Of a stretch of DNA of 64,000 nucleotides, positions 26,759-35,053 are shown in pieces. Source of the stretch: Chloroflexota bacterium (GTDB lineage: Bacteria > Chloroflexota > Dormibacteria > Dormibacterales > Dormibacteraceae); the NCBI GenBank assembly GCA_005882115.1, contig VBEG01000024.1, positions 62,001 to 126,000 on the forward strand, in the 5' to 3' direction. Every line of letters begins with the position of its first letter. Positions within the stretch are counted from its first letter, which is position 1. The notes beneath the pieces were generated by a model that saw only the letters and a program-made list of their open reading frames with translations, had not been told where the DNA came from and did not search any database. A program made the position numbers and the translations under genes.

Positions 26759-27921
26759 CTCGACTTCCTCGAATCAAGGGACGCGAGCAGCCGGCCGAGA
26801 TCCTCGAGGGCCGCGACGTTGTGCGCGGCGAGAAAGTCATCGCAGTGTGGCAGCGCCGCCGCCATGCCCCGTGTCAGCGGCTCGTAGCCCTCGGATCCGA
26901 GCAGCGGGTTCAGCCAGATCAAGCGATGCGCCGATCGGTGCAGGTGGATCAGCTCAGCGACGAGATGGCTGGGATCGCCGCGGTCCCACCCGTCGCTGAT
27001 GATGACCACCACGGCCCCGTGGCCGAGCACCCGACGCGCCCAGTGGCGGTTGAAGTCAGCGAGCGCGTCCCCGATCCTCGTGCCACCGCTGAAGTCGTGG
27101 ACTCGCTTGCTCACCGAATCCAGCGCGCGGTCGAGGTCGCGCTGGCGGAGCAAGCGCGTAATGCGTGTCAAGCGGGTCGAGAAGACGAACGCCTCCAGGT
27201 CTTCGCGACGCGCGATCGCGTGGGCGAAGATCATCAGCAGCCGCGAGTAACGCTCCATCGAGCCGCTCACATCGCAGATCAACACCAGCGGCCTGCGCCG
27301 AACCCGAGGCTTGCGCCGAAAAAGCGTCATGAGCTCGCCGCTCGACCGGATCGCGTGGCGCGCCGAACGCCGGAGGTCGATGCGACCCGTGCGGGACGGC
27401 CGCAGCCGGCGGGTCCGCTTTTCAGCGACCCTCCACGGCGCCTGCTCCAGTAATCGCCGCACCTGTTCGGTCTCGGTCCACGTCATCTCTTCGAAGTCTT
27501 TGTGGCGGAGGAGCTCCTCAGCGCTGTATCCGCTCGAGCTGGCCGGGAATTCGGTGGCATCCTGCTCGCGGTTCATCTGTGACGCATTGAGGCCGAGGGC
27601 GTTTGCCCACGCCTTCGCGCGCTCCGGCGACAGAGGCAGCGCCCGGCTTCGCCCGGGGAGGACGCCGGCCGCGGACCGGGGATCGGGTGGCGCCCAGAAG
27701 ATGTCGAAGGCGGCTTCGAAGGTCGGGATGTCTTCCTTGCGGCTGACGAAAACCGAACGCAGCGCGTTGCGGAAATCGAGCTCCTGCTTCAGGTCGATGC
27801 AGCCCAACGCCCGCGTCGCGTCGGTCAGGCGACGCGGACCGGCCTCCAATCCGGCGTCGTGGAGCAGTCGCGCGAAGGCGCCGAGACGCGGGAGGAGGTC
27901 GACCCGAGACCCCTCATGCAC
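26755..27921 (-). CDS. coxE: CoxE-like VWA domain protein
   Basis: CoxE proteins carry a von Willebrand factor A domain and act with the CoxD ATPase in metal-centre maturation of molybdenum hydroxylases. The 388-residue product has a basic, variable N-terminal half, then a VWA domain starting near residue 211 with the MIDAS motif CDVSGSMERYS (D217, S219, S221), and GGTRIGDAL and ISDGWDRGDP for the other metal-contact residues. It overlaps coxD by 8 bases and xdhC by 4 bases on the same strand, so all three are coupled. Confidence 0.92.
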   Translation of the reverse strand: MHEGSRVDLLPRLGAFARLLHDAGLEAGPRRLTDATRALGCIDLKQELDFRNALRSVFVSRKEDIPTFEAAFDIFWAPPDPRSAAGVLPGRSRALPLSPERAKAWANALGLNASQMNREQDATEFPASSSGYSAEELLRHKDFEEMTWTETEQVRRLLEQAPWRVAEKRTRRLRPSRTGRIDLRRSARHAIRSSGELMTLFRRKPRVRRRPLVLICDVSGSMERYSRLLMIFAHAIARREDLEAFVFSTRLTRITRLLRQRDLDRALDSVSKRVHDFSGGTRIGDALADFNRHWARRVLGHGAVVVIISDGWDRGDPSHLVAELIHLHRSAHRLIWLNPLLGSEGYEPLTRGMAAALPHCDDFLAAHNVAALEDLGRLLASLDSRKSR

Positions 27922-28801
27922 GCTGCGCCTTCTCGACCAGGGCTGGCACCTGCTCGCGCACCCGCTCCAGGTCCTCCTGGTACTTCAGCGCCGCGCCCAT
28001 GGTCGCGCTGACGAGGTTGGGGTCGATCCGCGTCGCGCCCAGCGCGGCGAGCGACCGCGCCCAGTCGAGGGTCTCCGCCACCCCAGGCACCTTGTAGAGG
28101 TCCATCCCGCGCAGGCCTTGGACGAGGGCCGCGACCTCGCGGGCCAGGCCGTCCGCCGCCTCCGGCGCGCGCGCGCGGACGATCTCGACCTCCTTGTCGA
28201 GGTCGGGGTAGTCGATCCAGTGGTAGAGGCAGCGGCGCTTCAGCGCGTCGTGCACCTCGCGCGTACGGTTGGATGTGATCACGACGAACGGCACCTGGCG
28301 GGCCTTGATGGTCCCGATCTCCGGGATGGAAATCTGGAAGTCGGAGAGCAGCTCGAGCAGGAAAGCCTCGAACTCCTCGTCGGAGCGGTCGATCTCGTCG
28401 ATCAGGAGCACCGGCGGCGTCGCGTCGTCGTTGTCGATGGCGTCGAGCAGCGGGCGGCGGAGCAGAAACTCCGAGCTGAAGATCTCGCGCTCGGCGGCGC
28501 GGCGGTCCTCGCCTTCGCCCATCAACCTGATGTGGAGAAGCTGGCGGGGATAGTTCCACTCGTAGACGGCATGCGCCAGGTCGATGCCTTCGTAGCACTG
28601 GAGGCGGATCAGCCGCGCGCCAAGGACCTCGGCCATGACCTTGGCCGCCTCCGTCTTGCCGACCCCGGCCTCGCCTTCTATGAAGAGCGGCTTTTGCAGC
28701 TTGAGGGCGAGAAAGATGGATGTCGCGAGCGCGCGGTCGCCGATGTACTTGCGCTCGCGCAGGCGTCGCTCGACGTCCTCGATGGTTGGGGGCGCGCTCA
28801 C
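27914..28801 (-). CDS. coxD: CoxD-like MoxR family AAA ATPase
   Basis: CoxD is a MoxR-type AAA ATPase needed to finish the Mo/Cu centre in the studied CO dehydrogenase. The product has Walker A EGEAGVGKT, Walker B VLLIDEIDRS and the TSNRTREVHDALKRRC arginine region. GTG 28801 is used (295 residues); TTG 28810 would add three residues. TACGCT lies 9 bases before GTG 28801, and a hairpin separates it from coxM, so coxD-coxE-xdhC may have its own promoter as well as read-through from coxSLM. Confidence 0.93.
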   Translation of the reverse strand: MSAPPTIEDVERRLRERKYIGDRALATSIFLALKLQKPLFIEGEAGVGKTEAAKVMAEVLGARLIRLQCYEGIDLAHAVYEWNYPRQLLHIRLMGEGEDRRAAEREIFSSEFLLRRPLLDAIDNDDATPPVLLIDEIDRSDEEFEAFLLELLSDFQISIPEIGTIKARQVPFVVITSNRTREVHDALKRRCLYHWIDYPDLDKEVEIVRARAPEAADGLAREVAALVQGLRGMDLYKVPGVAETLDWARSLAALGATRIDPNLVSATMGAALKYQEDLERVREQVPALVEKAQRA

Positions 28802-28819
28802 GGTGGACAAAGCGTACGA

Positions 28820-28848
28820 GGTGGCCTGACCTGATTGGCCAGGCCACC
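28820..28848. terminator. Hairpin between coxM and coxD
   Basis: A perfect 9-bp stem, GGTGGCCTG and CAGGCCACC, with an 11-base loop. It lies after the coxM stop (28857) on the minus strand. No T-run follows, so it may attenuate, process or stabilise the message rather than terminate it fully. Confidence 0.5.
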
Positions 28849-28856
28849 CCGAGTCT

Positions 28857-29672
28857 TTACTGACGTCCTTCGGCTTGGTTGATGGCCCTCTTGGTCAGGA
28901 CGCGCGCAAGGTGCTTCTTGTACTCCGGGCTGGCCCGCAGGTCGCCGGCTGGGTCGAGGCCGTCCGACGCATGCTGGGCCGCCTCTTCCGGTTTGGCGCC
29001 CTTGTGCATCGCCTCCTCGACGGCGGTCGCCCTGACGGGCGTAGGGCCGACGTTGGTGAGGCCGATCCGCCAGTCACCGTTGATCTTCTGGGCTGCCACC
29101 CCGACGATCGCCCAGTCGAACAGCCGGCGGCGGAACTTGACGTACTTGTGGGGTCCGTTGGCGACGGGAAAGACGACTTCGGTGATGATCTCGTCCGGCC
29201 CCAGGCTGGTCGTGAAAAGGTCCTTGAAGAACTCGCGGGCGGGGATCGTCCGCTGGTTGGTCACGATGTCGGCGTCGAGCATCAACGCGAGGGTCGGATA
29301 GTCGCCGGCCGCGTCGGCGTGGGCGATCACGCCGCCCATGGTGCCCATGTTGCGGACCTGGTTGTCGCCGACCTCACCGGCGACTTCAGCCAGCAGGGGC
29401 AGCTTCTCTTTGATCACCGACGAGTTCTGGATCGTCACGTGGCGGGTCAACGCGCCGATGCGCAGCTTGTGCCCGTCTTCCTTGATGTTGTCGAGGTCCT
29501 TCAGGCCGTTGATGTCGACGATTGCCGTCGGCTGCGCGAGTCGGAGCCGCATCAGCGGAATCAGGCTGTGCCCACCGGCGAGCACCTTTGCGTCCTCTCC
29601 ATATTTGCTGAGCAGCTTGGCCGCCTCCTCCACCGAGGAGGCACGTGCGTATTCGAATGCGGCTGGAATCAC
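28857..29672 (-). CDS. coxM: FAD-binding medium subunit of a CO dehydrogenase family hydroxylase
   Basis: This subunit carries FAD and passes electrons from the iron-sulfur subunit to an acceptor. The 271-residue product has the two FAD motifs of the family, AGGHS (32-36) and TMGG followed by AHADAAGDYP (111-126), and a normal C-terminal domain. It overlaps coxL by 4 bases. Gene order S-L-M is the order usually linked to form II enzymes. Confidence 0.94.
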   Translation of the reverse strand: MIPAAFEYARASSVEEAAKLLSKYGEDAKVLAGGHSLIPLMRLRLAQPTAIVDINGLKDLDNIKEDGHKLRIGALTRHVTIQNSSVIKEKLPLLAEVAGEVGDNQVRNMGTMGGVIAHADAAGDYPTLALMLDADIVTNQRTIPAREFFKDLFTTSLGPDEIITEVVFPVANGPHKYVKFRRRLFDWAIVGVAAQKINGDWRIGLTNVGPTPVRATAVEEAMHKGAKPEEAAQHASDGLDPAGDLRASPEYKKHLARVLTKRAINQAEGRQ

Positions 29673-32023
29673 TTGCTTGCCCCCTTCATCATGTGCCAGA
29701 GCTTGTCTGGAGTCGCGGGCATGTCGACGTGCTTGATGCCGAGCGGGCTCAGCGCGTCGCAGATGGCGTTGATCACCGCCGCGCTCGCGGCGATGGTGCC
29801 GGCCTCGCCGATCCCCTTGACGCCCAAGGAGTTGGTTGGAGAAGGCGTGACGGTATGGTCGAGGCTCAGCGGCGGGATCTCCCCGATCCCCGGAAGCAGG
29901 TAGTCGATCATCGTTCCGGTCTTGAGCTGGCCGGTGTCCTCGTCGTAGACGACCTCTTCGTACAGCGCCTGGGCGATTCCCTGCACCGCGCCGCCGTGGA
30001 TCTGGCCGTCGACGATCATCGGGTTGATGATGTTTCCGCAGTCATCGACCGCGATGTATTTCTCGAGCTTTGCGTTGCCCGTCTCCGCGTCGACTTCGAC
30101 GACCGCAATGTGCGTGCCGAACGGCCACACCAGGTTGGGCGGATCAAAGTAGGCGACCGCTTCCAGTCCTTGCTCCATGCCCTCGGGGAGGTTCATGCCG
30201 TAGCTCGCGAACGCGACCTCGCCGAATGCCTTCGCCTTGTCGGGTGAGCCCTTGACGTGGAAGCTCCCGTGGTCGAAGACCACGTCCTCCTCGGCGGCCT
30301 CGAGCATGTGCGCCGCGAGCTTCTTGCCTTTGTCGATGACCTTGGTGGCCGCCATGCTGATGGCCACACCGCCGACCGCGAGGCTGCGGCTGCCGTAGGT
30401 GCCGTAACCGAATGCTGTGCCCTCGGACGTATCGCCGTGCCTCAATTCAACGCTTTCGTAAGGCACGCCCAGCTGGTCGGCCACGATCTGAGAGAAGGTC
30501 GTTTCGTGACCCTGACCGTGTGAATGGGTGCCCGTGTACACGATCACGGATCCGGTGGGCGTCACGCGCACCTGGGCCGATTCCACGAGTGCGATGCCGC
30601 CCGTTGCCGGCGCCGTCGCCGCGCTGGGCCCGAAGCCGCAGAGCTCGATCCACGTCGAGATGCCGATCCCGAGGTAGCGGCCCTGCTTGCGGAGGTCGGC
30701 CTGCTTCTTGCGCAGCTCCTTGTATCCGACGAGCTCGAGGGCGCGGTCGAGCGCCTTGTCATAGTCGCCCGAGTCGATGACCAAGCCGAAGTTCTGGGTG
30801 AACGGAAACTCCGTCGGCTGGATGAAGTTCTTGCGCCGGATCTCGACCGGGTCCATCTTGAGCTCGAGCGCGACGAGGTCGACCATCCGCTCGACGAGGT
30901 GCGTCGCCTCCGGGCGGCCGGCGCCGCGGTACGGATCCGTCGGCACGCGGTTGGTCAGGATCCCGATCGTCCGGGCCGAGATGCCCTTCCACTTATATGC
31001 ACCGCCCGCCATCAGGCACGTACACGCCTGGAAGGCGGTGAAGGTCCCGCAGTAGGCGCCGACGTCCAGGAACTGCGTCATGCGCATGCCGAGCAGGGTG
31101 CCGTCCTTCTTGGCCGCGACCTCCACGTCGTAGTACTGGCCGCGACCGTGGGTCGCGTTCTGGAGCGACTCCGTGCGCGTCTCGATCCACTTCACTGGGC
31201 GCTCCGCGAGCCTCGAGAGCGCCGGCACGAGGTAGTCCTCGGGGTAGGGGCTGATCTTGCTGCCGAAGCCGCCGCCCACGTCGGGCGAGATCACCCGCAC
31301 CTGGCTTTCCTTGAGGCCCATCGCGCCCGAAACGAACAGGCGGATGAAGTGCGGGTTCTGGCTCGACATCCAGATCGTCAGCTTCTTGTCGTACGTCTCG
31401 TACTCGGCGAGCACGCCGCGCGGCTCCATCGGCACCGGCGCCAGGCGGTTCTGGAGGATGTGCTCTTTGACCACGACGTCGGCTTCTTGGAAGGCTGCCT
31501 CGGTGACTTCGGGGCCCGTGTAGGTCAGATCCCAGGAGATGTTGTCGGCGGCGCCTTGATGCACAAGCGGGCTGCCCTTCGCCATGGCTTTCTCGGTATC
31601 CATCACGGCCGGGAGCTCTTCGTAGTCGACCTGGATCAGGTTGGCCGCGTCGGCGGCCTGTCCTTTGGTGTCGGCGAGCACGACGGCGACGATCTCGCCC
31701 TGGTAGCAGACCTCTTTCTCGGCGATGGGGAATCGCTCCGGGATGTACTTCTTCTCTGCGACGAAAGCCGGTGCGGCGGGATGCGTACCCGCGAGCTGAC
31801 CCTTGAAGTCGCGAGCGGTGTATACACCGGCCACGCCCGGCGCCTTGCTCGCGTCGGTCATGTCGATGCTCTTGATGCGCGCGTGCGCGAAGGGACTCCG
31901 GACAAAAGCCGCGTATGCAGCGCCCTGGCGCGTGAAGTCGTCGATGTAGTGGCCGTGACCTGTGATCAGGCGCGGGTCTTCGCGGCGGTGGATCTTGGCT
32001 CCGACCAGCTGGGTGACCGCCAT
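29669..32023 (-). CDS. coxL: Molybdenum-binding large subunit, form II CO dehydrogenase-like
   Basis: The 784-residue subunit holds the molybdopterin cytosine dinucleotide cofactor and the active site. It has the family features GGGFGSKISPYPED, HSHGQGHET and the catalytic glutamate in GIGEAGTIA near the C-terminus. The active-site loop near residue 365 reads DPYRGAGRPE. Form I enzymes proven to oxidise CO have AYXCSFR there; AYRGAGR marks form II, whose members mostly have other or unknown substrates. The S-L-M order agrees. CO oxidation should therefore not be assumed; an aldehyde or N-heterocycle is equally possible. The start lies one base after the coxS stop. Confidence 0.93.
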   Translation of the reverse strand: MAVTQLVGAKIHRREDPRLITGHGHYIDDFTRQGAAYAAFVRSPFAHARIKSIDMTDASKAPGVAGVYTARDFKGQLAGTHPAAPAFVAEKKYIPERFPIAEKEVCYQGEIVAVVLADTKGQAADAANLIQVDYEELPAVMDTEKAMAKGSPLVHQGAADNISWDLTYTGPEVTEAAFQEADVVVKEHILQNRLAPVPMEPRGVLAEYETYDKKLTIWMSSQNPHFIRLFVSGAMGLKESQVRVISPDVGGGFGSKISPYPEDYLVPALSRLAERPVKWIETRTESLQNATHGRGQYYDVEVAAKKDGTLLGMRMTQFLDVGAYCGTFTAFQACTCLMAGGAYKWKGISARTIGILTNRVPTDPYRGAGRPEATHLVERMVDLVALELKMDPVEIRRKNFIQPTEFPFTQNFGLVIDSGDYDKALDRALELVGYKELRKKQADLRKQGRYLGIGISTWIELCGFGPSAATAPATGGIALVESAQVRVTPTGSVIVYTGTHSHGQGHETTFSQIVADQLGVPYESVELRHGDTSEGTAFGYGTYGSRSLAVGGVAISMAATKVIDKGKKLAAHMLEAAEEDVVFDHGSFHVKGSPDKAKAFGEVAFASYGMNLPEGMEQGLEAVAYFDPPNLVWPFGTHIAVVEVDAETGNAKLEKYIAVDDCGNIINPMIVDGQIHGGAVQGIAQALYEEVVYDEDTGQLKTGTMIDYLLPGIGEIPPLSLDHTVTPSPTNSLGVKGIGEAGTIAASAAVINAICDALSPLGIKHVDMPATPDKLWHMMKGASK

Positions 32024-32024
32024 G

Positions 32025-32534
32025 TCAGTTGCCTCCCGCGGCGACCGTGGCCTTCTTGCCCGTCGCGCCGCTCATCGTCTTGGAGGCGGTCTGGACGGCC
32101 TTGATGATGTTCACGTAGCCGGTACACCGGCAGAGGTTGCCTTCGAGTCCCCGCCGGATCTCGTCTTCGGTCGGGTTCGGGTTCTGCGAGAGCAGATACG
32201 CGGTGGCCATGATGAAGCCCGGCGTGCAGTAGCCGCACTGCAAGCCGTGCTCGTCCCAGAACGCCTGCTGGATCGGGTGCAGCTCGCCATCCTTGGCCAT
32301 GCCCTCGATCGTCTGCAGGTTCTTGCCCTCCGCCTGGACGGCGAACATCGTGCAGCTCTTCACGGCTTTGCCGTCGACGAGGATCGTGCACGCGCCGCAC
32401 TGGCTGGTGTCGCACCCGATGTGCGTGCCGGTCAGCCCCAGGTTGTCACGCAGGTGATGCACGAGCAGCAGGCGAGGCTCGACCTCATGCTCGTGCCGGC
32501 GGCCGTTGACGGTAGTGGCGACCTTCAGCTTCAT
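32025..32534 (-). CDS. coxS: Iron-sulfur small subunit of the molybdenum hydroxylase
   Basis: The 169-residue protein carries two [2Fe-2S] clusters. The ferredoxin-like one uses C41, C46, C49 and C61 (CDTSQCGAC then C), and the helical one C100, C103, C135 and C137 (CGYCTPG and CRCTG). ATG 32534 is preceded by AAGGAGG about 6 bases upstream. It is the first gene of the S-L-M unit and is divergent from coxG, with 103 bases between the starts serving as a shared promoter region. Confidence 0.95.
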   Translation of the reverse strand: MKLKVATTVNGRRHEHEVEPRLLLVHHLRDNLGLTGTHIGCDTSQCGACTILVDGKAVKSCTMFAVQAEGKNLQTIEGMAKDGELHPIQQAFWDEHGLQCGYCTPGFIMATAYLLSQNPNPTEDEIRRGLEGNLCRCTGYVNIIKAVQTASKTMSGATGKKATVAAGGN

Positions 32535-32637
32535 ACGGTCCTCCTTGACCCCTCCGATGGCGGCGCGCGGCAGAACCGCGCGGGAAACGGGCCCGAGCGC
32601 AGACGAACCCCTCTATTGCGCTACTTTTAGACGGGAA

Positions 32638-33240
32638 ATGCAACTGGAGAATTCCTTTCAGGTGGGCGCTCCTCCAGAGCGTGTCTTCGAATACCTGCTC
32701 GACATCAACAAGGTTGTCGGCTGCGTGCCCGGCGCTGAGCTGTCCGAAGTTGTCGACCAGAGCACGTTCAAGGGCAAGGTCAAGGTGAAGGTCGGGCCGA
32801 TCACCGTCGCCTACAGCGGGACGGCGCGGATCTCCGAACGGAACGACACCGAGCGGCTCGCGACCCTTACGGCGGAGGGCCGGGAGACGACCGGCCCGGG
32901 ATCGGCGCGAGCCACCGCTCAGATGCACGTGCAGACCGCGGGTGAGGGTTCGCTGGTCCGCATCACGACCGAATACCACGTCGCCGGCCGCGTCGCCCAG
33001 TTCGGACGCGGCGTCATGGAGGACGTCTCCAAGCGGCTGGTCAACGATATGGCGAAGTGCATCCAGGCCAACCTCGAGGCCGATGATCCCGCCCTCGAGG
33101 ACGACGTCGCGGCGGCCGTGTCGCGCTCCTCGGCCGCGCAAGCAACGGTCAGGGCAGCTCAGCCGGTCAGTGCGTTTGGGCTATTGCTCCACCTGATCGC
33201 CGTTCGATTCCGACGGCTCTTCGGCCGGGGGTCAGCCTAG
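32638..33240 (+). CDS. coxG: CoxG-like membrane-associated SRPBCC protein
   Basis: CoxG recruits CO dehydrogenase to the membrane in studied systems, and recent work links the family to carrying quinone to the enzyme. The 200-residue product has an SRPBCC (START-like) domain from residue 1 to about 150 with FEYLLDINKVVGCVPGAEL, and ends in a hydrophobic tail AFGLLLHLIAVRFRRLFG suited to membrane contact. ATG 32638 sits at the expected beginning of the domain. It is divergent from coxSLM. Its presence suggests the molybdenum enzyme feeds electrons to the respiratory chain. Confidence 0.9.
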   Translation: MQLENSFQVGAPPERVFEYLLDINKVVGCVPGAELSEVVDQSTFKGKVKVKVGPITVAYSGTARISERNDTERLATLTAEGRETTGPGSARATAQMHVQTAGEGSLVRITTEYHVAGRVAQFGRGVMEDVSKRLVNDMAKCIQANLEADDPALEDDVAAAVSRSSAAQATVRAAQPVSAFGLLLHLIAVRFRRLFGRGSA

Positions 33241-33270
33241 AAAAAAACCGAGCGCGCCTCTGGCGCGCTC
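33241..33270 (-). terminator. Rho-independent terminator
   Basis: Read on the minus strand, GAGCGCGCC-AGA-GGCGCGCTC is followed by CGG and seven T residues (33241-33247). The stem overlaps the stop codon of the 172-residue minus-strand gene and lies just after the coxG stop. Confidence 0.9.
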
Positions 33271-33787
33271 ACCCTAAGAACACGGCCAGCATCAGGTCGC
33301 GGTTCACCCAGATGTTCGGCTGGGTCCAGCTCTTGCCAGGGATGCCGAACATCGTGACCGTCACATCGATCATGGCGAAGAATCTGGACTTCATGAGGAT
33401 CTCGGTGTGCATGCTGGGCTCGGTCGCGGACGGGAACTCGGCCGCGCCCGTGACCATGAAGTTCGCGCCCTGGAACATGACGTACCGCCGCGTCATATCG
33501 GCGACGAGGTCGGGCGGGGGCGGCTCCGGCTCGATCGTCCGGATGCCTCCGATCAGGTTCTTGTTGAACAGGCCTTCGGGCACCCCGCTCAGGGGCACCG
33601 CACCCGGAAGCAGCGGTTCCGCGCTGACGTTGCGCATATGGAATAGCGGTTCGGGGTCGTTGATCGTCTCCCTCAGGCGGCCGCCGCGAACCTGGACCTC
33701 GGCCGTCAACCGCTCGTAGGCGGTCAGCACGTCGACTTTGCTCCAGGAAAGGTTTGCTGCGGTGAAGCCTCCGGAGGGGCTCGACAT
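33269..33787 (-). CDS. Hypothetical protein, 172 residues
   Basis: No family is recognised. ATG 33787 gives a product beginning MSSPSGGFTAANLSWSKVD with no signal peptide, a mixed alpha/beta composition and conserved-looking blocks such as RYVMFQGANFMVTGAAE and PNIWVNRDLMLAVFLG. It has its own strong terminator whose stem overlaps the stop codon, so it forms a single-gene unit. The open frame continues upstream, but that stretch is repeat-like and antisense to the amidase gene. Confidence 0.75.
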   Translation of the reverse strand: MSSPSGGFTAANLSWSKVDVLTAYERLTAEVQVRGGRLRETINDPEPLFHMRNVSAEPLLPGAVPLSGVPEGLFNKNLIGGIRTIEPEPPPPDLVADMTRRYVMFQGANFMVTGAAEFPSATEPSMHTEILMKSRFFAMIDVTVTMFGIPGKSWTQPNIWVNRDLMLAVFLG

Positions 33788-33810
33788 CGGCGGCAAGAAT
33801 AGCGTCTCGG

Positions 33811-33877
33811 ACAGGGGGGTGGTCCCCCCTGTCGCCCGACGCGGGCGAAGCCCGCGTGATCGGGCTACCCCCCTGCC
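33811..33877. repeat. Compound palindrome upstream of the amidase gene
   Basis: Hairpin 1 is ACAGGGGGG-TGGT-CCCCCCTGT (33811-33832). Hairpin 2 is ACGCGGGC-GAA-GCCCGCGT (33839-33857), extended by GCCCG (33834-33838) and CGGGC (33861-33865) around a 3-base bulge. The outer arm ACAGGGGGGT can also pair with ACCCCCCTGC (33867-33876), so a cloverleaf is possible. Confidence 0.75.
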
Positions 33878-33901
33878 CGATTCAGACCCGAAAATGGGGC
33901 G

Positions 33902-35053
33902 ATGCGCCTGGACGACGCCCGAGCTCGAATTCGCGAACGATCCGACCTCAACGCGTTCATCTCCGTCTCCGATGAGCGCGGCGACGGAACGGTGGTCGCC
34001 GTCAAGGACCTCATCGACGTCAAGGGCATGGTCACGACGGCAGGCGGCGTGATCCTGCCGGCTGAGCCGGCGACGGACGACGCGCCCGTCATCACGAGGA
34101 TCCGGCATGCCGGATGTGTGGTGGTCGGCAAGGCCAACCTGCACGAGTTCGCCTATGGCGTGACCAGTGTCAATCCCCATTACGGGCCGGTGCGCAATCC
34201 GTACGACTCGAGCCGAGTCGCGGGCGGCTCGTCGGGCGGCTCGGCGGTCGCCGTCGCCGCCGGCATGTGCGACTGGGCTGTCGGGAGCGATACCGGGGGA
34301 TCGATCCGCATCCCGGCCTCGTTCTGCGGCGTGGCCGGATTCAAGCCGGAGTTCGGCAGCATCGAGATCGCCGGCGTCATCCCGCTCGCGCACTCCCTGG
34401 ACACGCTCGGCCCGCTGGCCCCAGATATCGCTTCCGCTGCGCGGGCGTACTTCATGATGACGGGCGAAGCGATTTCCCTGGATGGGCTTGCACGACCGCG
34501 ACTCGCGGTTCCCGGCGGTTGGGTGTTCGGGCTCGACGACGAGACCGCCCGCGCTTGGGAAGGTGCCTCGGCTGGGGTCCCGGAGGTCGATTTCGTCGAT
34601 CGCGAGCAGCTGTTCGAGGTGGGCCTGACGATCCTGCTTGTGGAGGCCTTCGAGTATCACCGGCGTTGGGTGGCGGAGTCACCCGAGAAGTACGGCGCTG
34701 ACGTGCTCGCACTGCTCAAGCGGGGGGAGACCGTTCCGGCGGGCGAATATCGGGACGCGCTGCTCGAGCTGCCGAAGCTGCAGGCGGCGGCGCGCGCGGC
34801 GATGCAAGACGTCGACGCTCTGCTCCTTCCGGCGTCCGCGATCGTCGCCCCGCTCGTCGAGGACACCGAGCACGCGCGCGAGCCGATCACGCGCTTCACG
34901 AGGCCGTTCAACACCACGCACCAGCCGGTGGCGGTTGTGCCCGCGCCTGTTGCCGGCCTCCCGGTCGGGATCCAGGTGGTAGGGCAGACCAACGCTGAAA
35001 CGCTGCGGGTCGCGAGGTGGTTGGAACAGGAATGGCGAAAGTCCGCAGCCTGA
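33902..35053 (+). CDS. Amidase signature family hydrolase
   Basis: The 383-residue enzyme has the Ser-cisSer-Lys triad of amidase signature proteins: K35 in VAVKDLID, S110 in AGGSSGGSA and S134 in GSDTGGSIRIPAS. It is shorter than GatA and most amidases (about 450 residues), mainly in the region between residues 170 and 260, so it is not GatA; substrate unknown. ATG 33902 follows the compound palindrome by 24 bases and has no clear SD. The 3' end overlaps the methyltransferase gene by 22 bases. Confidence 0.9.
   Translation: MRLDDARARIRERSDLNAFISVSDERGDGTVVAVKDLIDVKGMVTTAGGVILPAEPATDDAPVITRIRHAGCVVVGKANLHEFAYGVTSVNPHYGPVRNPYDSSRVAGGSSGGSAVAVAAGMCDWAVGSDTGGSIRIPASFCGVAGFKPEFGSIEIAGVIPLAHSLDTLGPLAPDIASAARAYFMMTGEAISLDGLARPRLAVPGGWVFGLDDETARAWEGASAGVPEVDFVDREQLFEVGLTILLVEAFEYHRRWVAESPEKYGADVLALLKRGETVPAGEYRDALLELPKLQAAARAAMQDVDALLLPASAIVAPLVEDTEHAREPITRFTRPFNTTHQPVAVVPAPVAGLPVGIQVVGQTNAETLRVARWLEQEWRKSAA

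Noticed and set aside
29669-32023. Annotation as proven aerobic (form I) CO dehydrogenase
   Set aside because: The active-site loop is PYRGAGR, not AYXCSFR, and the gene order is S-L-M; form II is the safer call.
30524-32104. A 526-codon open frame antisense to coxL and the start of coxS
   Set aside because: The opposite strand encodes a full molybdenum hydroxylase subunit with all motifs; the antisense product has no fold-like pattern.
33902-35053. GatA subunit of the Glu-tRNA amidotransferase
   Set aside because: The protein is about 100 residues too short, and gatB or gatC are not nearby.
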